The notes beneath the pieces were generated by a model that worked only from the letters and a program-made list of their open reading frames with translations, ran no database searches and was not told the origin of the DNA. Below, piece by piece: positions 8,057 to 13,505 of a stretch of DNA of 13,719 bases (the first letter of the stretch is position 1; the number at the start of each line of letters is the position of its first letter). This DNA is from Heteroscillospira sp050943935 (lineage in GTDB: Bacteria > Bacillota > Clostridia > Oscillospirales > Oscillospiraceae). Both the position numbers and the translations under genes were made by a program. The stretch lies in NCBI GenBank assembly GCA_050943935.1, contig JBMNQC010000022.1:1-13719 (forward strand), in the 5' to 3' direction.

Positions 8057-9488
8057 TTGCGCCGCCTCCCACAGGCAGGGTCATGGTTATGGTCGTGCCC
8101 TTGCCCAGACGGCTCTGCAGGCTTATTTTACCGTTGTGCCGGGCTACAATCTCGCTGGCAATGCTCAGGCCCAGGCCGGTGCCGCCGGATTCCCGGGACC
8201 GGGCCTTGTCCACCCGGTAAAAACGCTCGAACACCCGGTCCACATCCTCCTTGGGTATGCCTATGCCGTTGTCACGCACGGACACCCACACCACATCGTC
8301 GGTCTTTCCGGCCGTGATCTGGATACGCCCGCCATTGGAGGTGTATTTTATGGCGTTCGATACAAAATTCATTATAACCTGCTCTATCCGCGCCCTGTCG
8401 CCCCTTATCACACCCGGGTCGCTCTTGAAATCCAGAGTAAAATCGTGGTGGCGGCGCTGAGCCTCCAGCAGCATGGCGTTATACACATCCCGGACGGACT
8501 TCTCAAAGGAGAAGTCCTCGAACTTAAACTCTATGCTGCCCGCGTCAAATCGCGAGAGGGTGAGCAGGTCCTGCACTATTTTGGTCATGCGGTCGCTCTC
8601 GTTCACTATAACGCCCAAAAACTCCCGCTCGGTCTCCGGCGGGACCATGCCCATGTTTTCCGACAGGGTCTCGGCGTAGCTGCGTATGCTGGTTATAGGC
8701 GTGCGCAGCTCGTGGGACACATTGGCCACAAATTCCCGGCGCATGGTCTCGCTGCGGCGCAGGGTGTCCACCGTGTTCTCCAGCTGGCCGGCCATGTCGT
8801 TGAATGTGCGTGTCAGGGTACCTATCTCGTCCCTGGCGCCACTCTCCAGCTTGGCGTCAAAATCTCCGCCGGCCACACGCTCGGCCGCACGGGTCAGGCT
8901 GGTTATGGGCGTTACCAGCGCCCGGGTCAGTATAAGGCTCAGCAGTACGGATATGATGAGTCCCACGCCCAGGGCTGCCAGTATTATGTTAACCAGTTCG
9001 CTGCTGAGCTCACCGGCGGCGGCCTTGTTGTCCATAATCCAGACGATGTATCCCGCACCCTCGGTCACAGGCAGCGCCACATCCATGTAGTCCGCTCCCG
9101 CGTCGCTGAGATAGCCGTTTTGTCCGTTCATTGCCGTGAGCACATTGGCCGTGACTGTTTTGGGCATAAGACTGCCGCTCTCGGAGCCGATGAGATATTC
9201 TCCGCTCTGAGAGAGGATATAGTAATTTCTTCCGCCCGCGTCTATGCCCAGCTGGCCGGAATATGTCCGCAGTATCTCCGCCATATGCTCCGGCGAATCG
9301 GAGGCTGCCGCCTCGCGCAAATCCGCAGCCAGATCCGGATTGTCGAATACGGACTGCAGCTGCTCATAGAACTGCTGGGTATAAAACTGCTCCACGCTCC
9401 GCACCAGAAACACACCCACCACCAGCATCAGAGACACTATGAGCAGCAGCATGATTAGCACCAGCTTGGAATAAAGGCTCTGTCTCAT
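8049..9488 (-). CDS. walK: WalK-type sensor histidine kinase
   Basis: A 479-residue membrane histidine kinase, the likely sensor for the adjacent WalR. Domains in order: membrane helix about 9-29, an outer sensory domain about 30-165, a second helix about 166-188, HAMP about 188-241, the dimerisation domain with phospho-acceptor His259 in NVSHELRTP, and a HATPase domain with an N-box (NFVSNAIKYTS), DNGIGIP and GTGLGLSIA. Unlike Bacillus WalK (about 610 residues) there is no room for a PAS domain between HAMP and the His box, so any cytoplasmic PAS input is missing. It follows walR by 24 bases with GGGGAG upstream. WalK senses cell-wall state in relatives; the signal here is inferred from synteny. 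Confidence 0.92.
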   Translation of the reverse strand: MRQSLYSKLVLIMLLLIVSLMLVVGVFLVRSVEQFYTQQFYEQLQSVFDNPDLAADLREAAASDSPEHMAEILRTYSGQLGIDAGGRNYYILSQSGEYLIGSESGSLMPKTVTANVLTAMNGQNGYLSDAGADYMDVALPVTEGAGYIVWIMDNKAAAGELSSELVNIILAALGVGLIISVLLSLILTRALVTPITSLTRAAERVAGGDFDAKLESGARDEIGTLTRTFNDMAGQLENTVDTLRRSETMRREFVANVSHELRTPITSIRSYAETLSENMGMVPPETEREFLGVIVNESDRMTKIVQDLLTLSRFDAGSIEFKFEDFSFEKSVRDVYNAMLLEAQRRHHDFTLDFKSDPGVIRGDRARIEQVIMNFVSNAIKYTSNGGRIQITAGKTDDVVWVSVRDNGIGIPKEDVDRVFERFYRVDKARSRESGGTGLGLSIASEIVARHNGKISLQSRLGKGTTITMTLPVGGGANG

Positions 9489-9512
9489 TACACTTCAAAC
9501 TCCCCAAAGAGC

Positions 9513-10208
9513 TTATTGGGCGAAATAATAGCCCGCTCCGCGCTTGGTTATTACATATTCCGGCTCGGCCGGATTGTTCTCCAGCTTCTCGCGCAGACGG
9601 CGCACAGCAACATCCACAGCCCGCAGGTCGCCGTAATAGTCGTACTGCCATACCTCGCTCATAAGCTCCTGGCGGGATATCACCTTCCCCGGCTCCGCGG
9701 CCAGGAACTTTATAAGCTCGTATTCACGCTGGGTAAGGTCCAGCTCCACATTGTTTTTGAACACGGCATGGCGCTCCAGGTCTATAACAAGGTCCCGGCG
9801 GTGCAGCACCTCCCCGTCGCTTCTGGGAGTCTCCAGAGAGCGGGCCCGGCGCATGTTGGTCTTTACTCTGGCCATTAGCTCCCGTATGGAGAAGGGCTTG
9901 GTGATATAGTCGTCTGCGCCAAGCTCCAGGCCGAACACTTTGTCGGTCTCCTCCTCCCGGGCGGTTATCATGATTATGGGCACGTTGTCTCCCTCGTCCC
10001 GCAGAGTGCGGCAGACTTCGAATCCGTCCATATACGGCAGCATAACGTCCAGCAGGATGAGGTCCGGGTCGGACTCCCGCGCCAGCCGGAGGCCCTCCCG
10101 TCCGTCATAGGCGCAGAGAGTGTTGAAGCCCTCCTTCTGCAGGTTGAATTTCAGTATATCCACAATGGCCTTTTCATCGTCCACTATAAGGATGGTTTCT
10201 GCGCTCAT
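9513..10208 (-). CDS. walR: WalR-type OmpR-family response regulator
   Basis: A 231-residue DNA-binding response regulator that would control wall-hydrolase and wall-metabolism genes when phosphorylated by WalK. The receiver domain (1-120) has the acidic pair Asp10/Asp11, phospho-acceptor Asp54 in LLDVMLPYMDG, Thr82 and Lys104 in the KPF motif. The winged-helix domain (about 130-231) has LTQREYELIKFLA, EVWQYDYYGDLRAVDVAVRRLREK and the closing YVITKRGAGYYF, all close to the WalR/YycF subfamily. The ATG overlaps the nudF stop by 4 bases, with GGAGGG 6 bases upstream. Alternative names in the same subfamily (PhoP, ResD) fit less well given the yycH, yycI and walJ neighbours. Confidence 0.94.
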   Translation of the reverse strand: MSAETILIVDDEKAIVDILKFNLQKEGFNTLCAYDGREGLRLARESDPDLILLDVMLPYMDGFEVCRTLRDEGDNVPIIMITAREEETDKVFGLELGADDYITKPFSIRELMARVKTNMRRARSLETPRSDGEVLHRRDLVIDLERHAVFKNNVELDLTQREYELIKFLAAEPGKVISRQELMSEVWQYDYYGDLRAVDVAVRRLREKLENNPAEPEYVITKRGAGYYFAQ

Positions 10209-10747
10209 TTACGTCCCTCCAGATATATCTTTGTTTTCAGAATGGCAGCCACGGTCTTGCCGTCCCTTATCTCTCCGCTCATTGCCTTTTCAAGCAGCTC
10301 TTCGAATGGCACGCGCAGCACGTCCAGGAACTCTCCCTCGTCGGGGTGAGCCTCGCCCTCATGGAGGCCCATGGCCAGGTATAGGTGCAGTACCTCGCGG
10401 CAGAAGCCGGGAGAGGGATATATCTCACCCAGAGATATGAACTCATCGGCGCTTATTCCGGTCTCCTCACTAAGCTCCCGCACAGCGCACTCCATGGGGT
10501 CCTCGCCGTACTCCAGCTTACCCGCCGGTATCTCCAGCAGATGCTCGCCGAAGCAGTATCGGTACTGCCTCACGCATACCACCCTGTTCTCACTATCAAG
10601 AGCCAGTATTGACACTCCGCCGGGATGGGATACCACCTCCCGCAGAGCCTCGGAGCCATCGGGAAGAGTAATCTTATCCAGGTCCACATTTACAATGACC
10701 CCACGATAGCCGTTGAGAGTCTTTACCTTGTTTTCAGTATAATCCAA
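10205..10747 (-). CDS. nudF: ADP-ribose pyrophosphatase (NUDIX hydrolase)
   Basis: A 180-residue NUDIX enzyme that most likely hydrolyses ADP-ribose to AMP and ribose 5-phosphate in the cytoplasm. The complete NUDIX box is present from Gly76 to Ile98 (G-x5-E82-x7-R90-E-L-x-E94-E95-x-G97-I), preceded by RQYRY and LEIPAG, the signatures of the ADP-ribose subgroup, and followed by the SPGFCREVLHLYLA segment with the conserved Pro some 15 residues after the box. Length matches Bacillus NudF (about 185). The start codon is TTG with AGGAGG 9 bases upstream, preceded by a hairpin made of the same SD-like sequence. It is the first gene of the walRK operon, overlapping walR by 4 bases. A metabolic link between the two is not obvious. 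Confidence 0.92.
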   Translation of the reverse strand: MDYTENKVKTLNGYRGVIVNVDLDKITLPDGSEALREVVSHPGGVSILALDSENRVVCVRQYRYCFGEHLLEIPAGKLEYGEDPMECAVRELSEETGISADEFISLGEIYPSPGFCREVLHLYLAMGLHEGEAHPDEGEFLDVLRVPFEELLEKAMSGEIRDGKTVAAILKTKIYLEGRK

Positions 10748-10756
10748 TTAAACTTT

Positions 10757-10776
10757 CCTCCTGGAGGCTTCCTCCA
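10757..10776 (-). promoter_or_regulatory. Hairpin and ribosome binding site of nudF
   Basis: On the minus strand TGGAGG (10771-10776), a 3-base loop and CCTCCA (10762-10767) form a perfect 6-bp hairpin directly next to the true ribosome site GGAGG (10757-10761). The central CCTCC can pair with either the upstream decoy GGAGG or the functional one, which would hide it. This could be a simple two-state translation switch, or a side effect of a duplicated ribosome site. Confidence 0.55.
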
Positions 10777-10795
10777 AAAAATACTAATTAGAATT

Positions 10796-10824
10796 ATTAT
10801 AGCATATAAGCAATTAAATTACCA
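10796..10824 (-). promoter_or_regulatory. Extended -10 promoter of the nudF-walRK operon
   Basis: The minus strand carries TGCTATAAT (10796-10804), a perfect -10 with the TG extension. The hexamer 17 bases upstream (TGGTAA, 10819-10824) is a poor -35, as is common for extended -10 promoters. It lies about 50 bases before the nudF TTG start in an AT-rich gap between divergent genes, so it should drive nudF, walR, walK, yycH-like and yycI-like genes. Confidence 0.75.
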
Positions 10825-10834
10825 GATATTTAAA

Positions 10835-10864
10835 CTGTCCTTCCCGTGGCGCCTGCGCTATAAT
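10835..10864 (+). promoter_or_regulatory. Promoter of the MecA-like gene
   Basis: A perfect TATAAT at 10859-10864 lies 35 bases before the ATG of the MecA-like gene, with a weak -35 candidate CTGTCC at 10835-10840 (18-base spacing). It faces away from the nudF promoter, with the two -10 boxes about 60 bases apart. Confidence 0.62.
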
Positions 10865-10899
10865 AGTCGGAGCAAAGCTTTTGGGAGGTACATATAGAA

Positions 10900-11361
10900 A
10901 TGACTGCTCAGCTTATATCACGCAGCGCCGTTGCCGTGCTGCTGGATGCGGGGGAAAATGCCGACCGCGAATCGGCCAGGGAGCTGGTTTTGTCGCTGCT
11001 CACAGATGCGGGCTTCTCTCCCTGGGAGGATATGGAAATAGAGCTGTTCCCGGGCGGCCGCGGCGCTCTGCTGGTTGCCCGGCGCACAGATATGGTAACG
11101 GACGGCTATCGCTTCGAGGATTTTGAAGCTCTGCTCCAGGCCGCGTACGCATGTCCCGTGGAATACCCCGCCCAGCTTCTCAGCTGCGGCGGAGCCTACT
11201 TTCTGGTGCTGCGCCATCCCTGTCCGGACTGCGGCGTGGACATGAGCGAATTTTGTCTGGACGGCAGCCTCGCGCCTGACATGCTGTCCCATGTGCGGGA
11301 ACACGGCAAGGTGCTCATAGACCGCGACGCAATAGAAAAACTGCGGAAAATTTTCGTTTAA
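10900..11361 (+). CDS. MecA-like ClpC adaptor protein
   Basis: A 153-residue cytoplasmic protein that by pattern resembles the MecA (negative regulator of competence) family, whose members hand substrates to the ClpC ATPase and help assemble it. The likely family features are in the C-terminal half: YRFEDFEALLQAA followed by a LLSCGGAYFLVL strand pair (compare the MecA 'FEDFED... LYKY...YYLVL' pattern) and a closing VREHGKVLIDRDAIEKLRKIF, very like the MecA end. At 153 residues it is shorter than typical MecA (about 220), mainly in the linker. An extra PCPDCG segment (Cys at about 111 and 114) is unusual. GGGAGG lies 11 bases upstream, a rather long spacing. A TTG start at 10881 in another frame was rejected. 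Its neighbours smpB and ssrA belong to the same protein-quality theme. The call is moderate. Confidence 0.65.
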   Translation: MTAQLISRSAVAVLLDAGENADRESARELVLSLLTDAGFSPWEDMEIELFPGGRGALLVARRTDMVTDGYRFEDFEALLQAAYACPVEYPAQLLSCGGAYFLVLRHPCPDCGVDMSEFCLDGSLAPDMLSHVREHGKVLIDRDAIEKLRKIFV

Positions 11362-11374
11362 GGCTTTTATCCCC

Positions 11375-11403
11375 TTGACAGATGTGTTAAAATAACTCAT
11401 ACA
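11375..11403 (+). promoter_or_regulatory. Promoter of smpB
   Basis: A perfect -35 box TTGACA (11375-11380) is followed after 17 bases by CATACA (11398-11403), a weak -10. It starts 14 bases past the MecA-like stop codon and about 30 bases before the smpB ATG. No terminator separates the two genes, so read-through from the MecA-like gene is also likely. Confidence 0.6.
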
Positions 11404-11433
11404 AGCAATTTTTGCCTGCCGGGAGGGATATGC

Positions 11434-11898
11434 ATGGCCAAAGCGCAGGGCGTAAAACAGGTAACCACAAACCGCAAGGCGTTCCATGAATATTTCGTCC
11501 TGGACCGTTTTGAGGCCGGAATTGAGCTGTTCGGCACAGAGGTAAAGAGCATCCGCCAGGGCAATGTGAACCTGAAGGACAGCTTCTGCACCATAAAGGA
11601 CGGCGAGATTTTCGCCCGGGGCATGCACATAAGCCCCTATGAAAAGGGCAATATATTCAACCGCGACCCCATGCGCCCCAAGCGTCTGCTGATGCACAAG
11701 CGCGAAATACTGCGCCTGCAGGCCAAGGTCATGCAGGACGGCGTGGCCCTCATCCCCTTGTCCCTGTATTTCAGGGACAGCCGTCTGAAGCTGGAGCTGG
11801 GTCTGTGCAAGGGCAAAAAGCTCCACGATAAGCGCGAGGCCGCCGCCGAAAAGAGCGCCAAGCGCGAGATGGACCGCACACTCAAGGAGCGCAGATAG
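11434..11898 (+). CDS. smpB: SmpB, tmRNA-binding protein
   Basis: A 154-residue small basic protein that binds the tRNA-like domain of tmRNA and brings it to ribosomes stalled without a stop codon. The family pattern is complete: TTNRKAFHEYFVLDRFEAGIEL, the GTEVKSIRQG motif, NLKDSF, a HISPYEKG segment, RPKRLLMHKREI, and the basic C-terminal tail (GLCKGKKLHDKREAAAEK onward) that enters the mRNA channel. Length matches the family (150-160). GGGAGGG sits 6 bases before the ATG. Its RNA partner ssrA lies about 1 kb downstream with one gene between, a common arrangement in Firmicutes. Confidence 0.98.
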   Translation: MAKAQGVKQVTTNRKAFHEYFVLDRFEAGIELFGTEVKSIRQGNVNLKDSFCTIKDGEIFARGMHISPYEKGNIFNRDPMRPKRLLMHKREILRLQAKVMQDGVALIPLSLYFRDSRLKLELGLCKGKKLHDKREAAAEKSAKREMDRTLKERR

Positions 11899-11916
11899 CG
11901 CTTTGGAAAAAATCAC

Positions 11917-11936
11917 CTCCCGATCTTCGTCGGGAG
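11917..11936 (+). promoter_or_regulatory. Hairpin before the cyclophilin ribosome site
   Basis: CTCCCGA (11917-11923) and TCGGGAG (11930-11936) form a perfect 7-bp stem with a 6-base loop containing TTCG. No T-run follows, so it is unlikely to be a terminator; the weak ribosome site GGAAAGGA starts 3 bases after it. It may stabilise the mRNA end after smpB or affect translation of the next gene. Confidence 0.55.
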
Positions 11937-11956
11937 CACGGAAAGGATATCAGTCT

Positions 11957-12478
11957 ATGTCAAATCCCATTGTCAGCTTTGAGATGGAAAACGGCGGCGT
12001 AATCCGCGCCGAGCTCTATCCCGAGATTGCACCCAATACCGTAAACAACTTCATCAGCCTTGTTAACAGCGGCTACTACAACGGCCTTATTTTCCACCGC
12101 GTAATAAAGGGCTTTATGATTCAGGGCGGCTGCCCCGAGGGTACCGGCATGGGCGGCCCCGGCTACCGCATCAAGGGCGAGTTTTCCGGCAACGGCTTTA
12201 AGCAGAATAAGCTGAAGCACGACCGCGGCGTGCTCTCCATGGCCCGCTCCATGTATCCCGACAGTGCCGGAAGCCAGTTCTTCATCATGCATGCCCCCGC
12301 TCCCCACCTGGACGGCCAGTACGCCGCCTTCGGCAAGGTCATTGAGGGCATGGATGTGGTGGACGCCATCGCCAATACCCGCTGCGGCTTCTCCGATAAG
12401 CCCGTAGAGGACCAGCGCATGAAGTCCGTCACCGTGGACACCCAGGGAGTGTCCTATCCCGAGCCTGTAAAGCTCTAA
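11957..12478 (+). CDS. Cyclophilin-type peptidyl-prolyl cis-trans isomerase
   Basis: A 173-residue cytoplasmic cyclophilin that speeds proline isomerisation during protein folding. The active-site block FHRVIKGFMIQGG carries the conserved Arg48, Phe53 and Gln56, followed by GTGMGGPGYRIKGEF, LSMARS and SQFFIMHAPAPHLDGQYAAFGKVIEGMDVVD. The position equal to the cyclosporin-contact Trp of human cyclophilin A is His (PHLDG), so drug binding is probably weak, as in other bacterial members. It has no signal peptide. The ATG at 11957 is chosen because GGAAAGGA precedes it and the family starts here; a TTG at 11903 would add 18 unlikely residues. It lies 58 bases after smpB, with no terminator between them. 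Confidence 0.94.
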   Translation: MSNPIVSFEMENGGVIRAELYPEIAPNTVNNFISLVNSGYYNGLIFHRVIKGFMIQGGCPEGTGMGGPGYRIKGEFSGNGFKQNKLKHDRGVLSMARSMYPDSAGSQFFIMHAPAPHLDGQYAAFGKVIEGMDVVDAIANTRCGFSDKPVEDQRMKSVTVDTQGVSYPEPVKL

Positions 12479-12492
12479 ATTTTTGTGAGTAT

Positions 12493-12525
12493 CCGAAGCG
12501 AAAGGGCCACAGCTTTTCGCTTCGG
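12493..12525 (+). terminator. Hairpin after the cyclophilin gene, possible terminator
   Basis: CCGAAGCGAAA (12493-12503) and TTTCGCTTCGG (12515-12525) form a perfect 11-bp stem with an 11-base loop, starting 14 bases after the stop codon. No T-run follows, so termination is uncertain. The arms share AAGCGAAAG and CGCTT with the first hairpin of the tandem repeats just downstream, suggesting a diverged relative of that element. Confidence 0.5.
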
Positions 12526-12554
12526 TACAAATAACCCCGGCACCCTTTCCTCAG

Positions 12555-12876
12555 CAATCAAAGCAAAAGCAGAGCTTTTGCTTTGAAAAGGAGGAGCAGC
12601 GTAGTGACTGAGCTTTAAGCTTTAGCTTGAAGCGAAGGATACGCAGCTTGCTCCAAATTCCCCGGCAATCAAAGCGAAAGCAGAGCTTTTGCTTTGAAGA
12701 GGAGGAGTAGCGTAGTGATTGAGCTTTAAGCTTTAGCTTGAAGCGAAGGATACGCAGCTTGCTCCAAATTCCCCGGCAATCAAAGCGAAAGCAGAGCTTT
12801 TGCTTCGAAGAGGAGGAGCAGCGTAGTGACTGAGCTTTAAGCTTTAGCTTGAAGCGAAGGATACGCAGCTTGCTCC
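12555..12876 (+). repeat. Three 111-bp tandem repeats before ssrA
   Basis: Units start at 12555, 12666 and 12777 with an exact 111-bp period; the third ends after 100 bp at 12876, where it gives way to the tmRNA leader. Units 1 and 2 differ at 4 positions, and units 2 and 3 at 3 over the shared length, all transitions. Each unit has two potential RNA hairpins. Hairpin A is, in unit 1, a perfect 13-bp stem (TCAAAGCAAAAGC, loop AGA, at 12558-12586). Hairpin B pairs GGAGCAGCGTA (12593-12603) with TACGC and TGCTCC (12640-12654), with AGCT bulged. Several unit differences keep pairing as G-U wobble. The minus strand stays open through all three (period of 37 codons), but that frame starts inside tmRNA and is judged non-coding. 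No ssrA promoter is recognisable nearby. Confidence 0.93.
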
Positions 12877-12884
12877 GACGACAT

Positions 12885-13232
12885 GGGGGCGTACTGGTTT
12901 CGACGGGGGTGCGGAAGCTGGAATAGCGGGCAGATGCGCCCAGCATCTTAAAAATGGGTACCTTATAAATTAAAGAACAACGATAACGTAGTTCTCGCTG
13001 CGGCTTAACGCGGCCGTCCGCCCCGGAAGTACCACGGTCCGGGAGTCGGGCGTCGATTAGTGGTGAACGTGAGTGCGCAAAGCTTTGAGCGCACCACGCA
13101 TAATGAAGCTACCGAGCTCCTGAGTGTGGCGGTCCACGCCTGAGCAAGGGAATGCAAACGACCCGCCTGCGCCCGGAGAAGTTCCTGTGGATGTGCTTTC
13201 GGACGGGGGTTCGATTCCCCCCGCCTCCACCA
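12885..13232 (+). ncRNA. ssrA: tmRNA (10Sa RNA)
   Basis: A 348-nt tmRNA that rescues stalled ribosomes by acting as tRNA and then mRNA. The 5' end GGGGGCG (12885-12891) pairs with CGCCTCC before the encoded ACCA end (13229-13232), and the 5' block contains the standard TACTGGTTTCGAC. The T arm is GGGGG-TTCGATT-CCCCC. Pseudoknot 1 can be read as AGATGC/GCATCT (12932-12937, 12943-12948) with GCCCA/TGGGT (12938-12942, 12955-12959). The tag frame that ends in TAA at 13006-13008 reads KNNDNVVLAAA, with the likely resume codon AAG at 12973, 13 bases past the pseudoknot and with A at position -4. With the charged alanine the tag would be AKNNDNVVLAAA, ending close to the usual ALAA protease signal. 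The exact resume codon is inferred. Confidence 0.97.
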
Positions 13233-13233
13233 T

Positions 13234-13282
13234 AACTCAACGGTAATTTTGATACAATGTCAAAATTACCGTTGAGTTTTTC
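13234..13282 (+). terminator. Strong terminator of ssrA
   Basis: A perfect 19-bp inverted repeat (13234-13252 and 13260-13278; left arm begins AACTCAACGGTAATTT) with a 7-base loop and then TTTTT (13277-13281), starting 2 bases after the CCA end of tmRNA. It is unusually long and AT-rich compared with the rest of the neighbourhood. Confidence 0.93.
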
Positions 13283-13334
13283 TATGAACCCAAACTACAA
13301 CAAATACCCTTGCTACAACGGTTTTTGCCGCATC

Positions 13335-13482
13335 TTTCACACGATAGCCCTTTTACTTCTGCCCTGGTAGATTGATTCTGCCGGGGCATTTTTTGTTTTT
13401 GCCGGGTTGCTCGGCGAAAATGCCTGACATCAATCGTGTGAAAATTGATGCTATCGTGCGAAAATAGGGCAATCGTGTGAAA
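13335..13482. repeat. Nested inverted repeat downstream of ssrA
   Basis: The left arm TTTCACACGATAGCCCT (13335-13351) matches the reverse complement of 13466-13482 at 16 of 17 positions. Inside it are ATTGAT (13371-13376) with ATCAAT (13429-13434), GGCATTTT (13385-13392) with AAAATGCC (13417-13424), and GCCG (13401-13404) with CGGC (13412-13415), all centred near 13405. The DNA or its RNA could fold into a long, interrupted hairpin, as expected of a miniature mobile element or a recombination site. Confidence 0.7.
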
Positions 13483-13505
13483 GTGGATATTATCGTGTGA
13501 AAGTA
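13433..13505 (+). repeat. Four iteron-like direct repeats (ATCGTGTGAAA)
   Basis: Copies of ATCGTG(T/C)GAAA begin at 13433, 13453, 13472 and 13492, spaced 20, 19 and 20 bp, about two helical turns. The core is followed by A/G and T in most copies, with variable filler between cores. A fifth copy lies inverted at 13335-13345. Same-face spacing suits binding by a protein array such as a replication initiator, recombinase accessory factor or repressor. No protein for it is identifiable in the window. Confidence 0.8.

Noticed and set aside
7935..9458. A 507-codon open frame on the plus strand opposite walK
   Set aside because: The opposite strand encodes a full histidine kinase with all its boxes; the plus-strand translation has low-complexity H/G/A/Y composition and no motif.
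10881..11126. An 81-codon frame with TTG start overlapping the MecA-like gene
   Set aside because: It is another frame of the MecA-like gene, with no domain pattern; its start lies in that gene's own ribosome site region.
11903..11956. Upstream TTG start extending the cyclophilin by 18 residues
   Set aside because: It has no ribosome site and would translate through the hairpin at 11917-11936; the family start and a ribosome site both point to 11957.
12555..12876. Possible CRISPR array in the 111-bp repeats
   Set aside because: The whole 111-bp unit is conserved, so there are no variable spacers; this is a plain tandem repeat.
12551..12946. A 131-codon minus-strand frame made of three 37-residue repeats rich in K, R, S and L
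   Set aside because: Its start lies inside the tmRNA gene and it simply reads the 111-bp repeats, which stay open because 111 is a multiple of three. No ribosome site is present.
13433..13505. Possible CRISPR array
   Set aside because: The repeated core is only about 11 bp and the period 20 bp, leaving about 9 bp between cores; no leader or cas gene is present.
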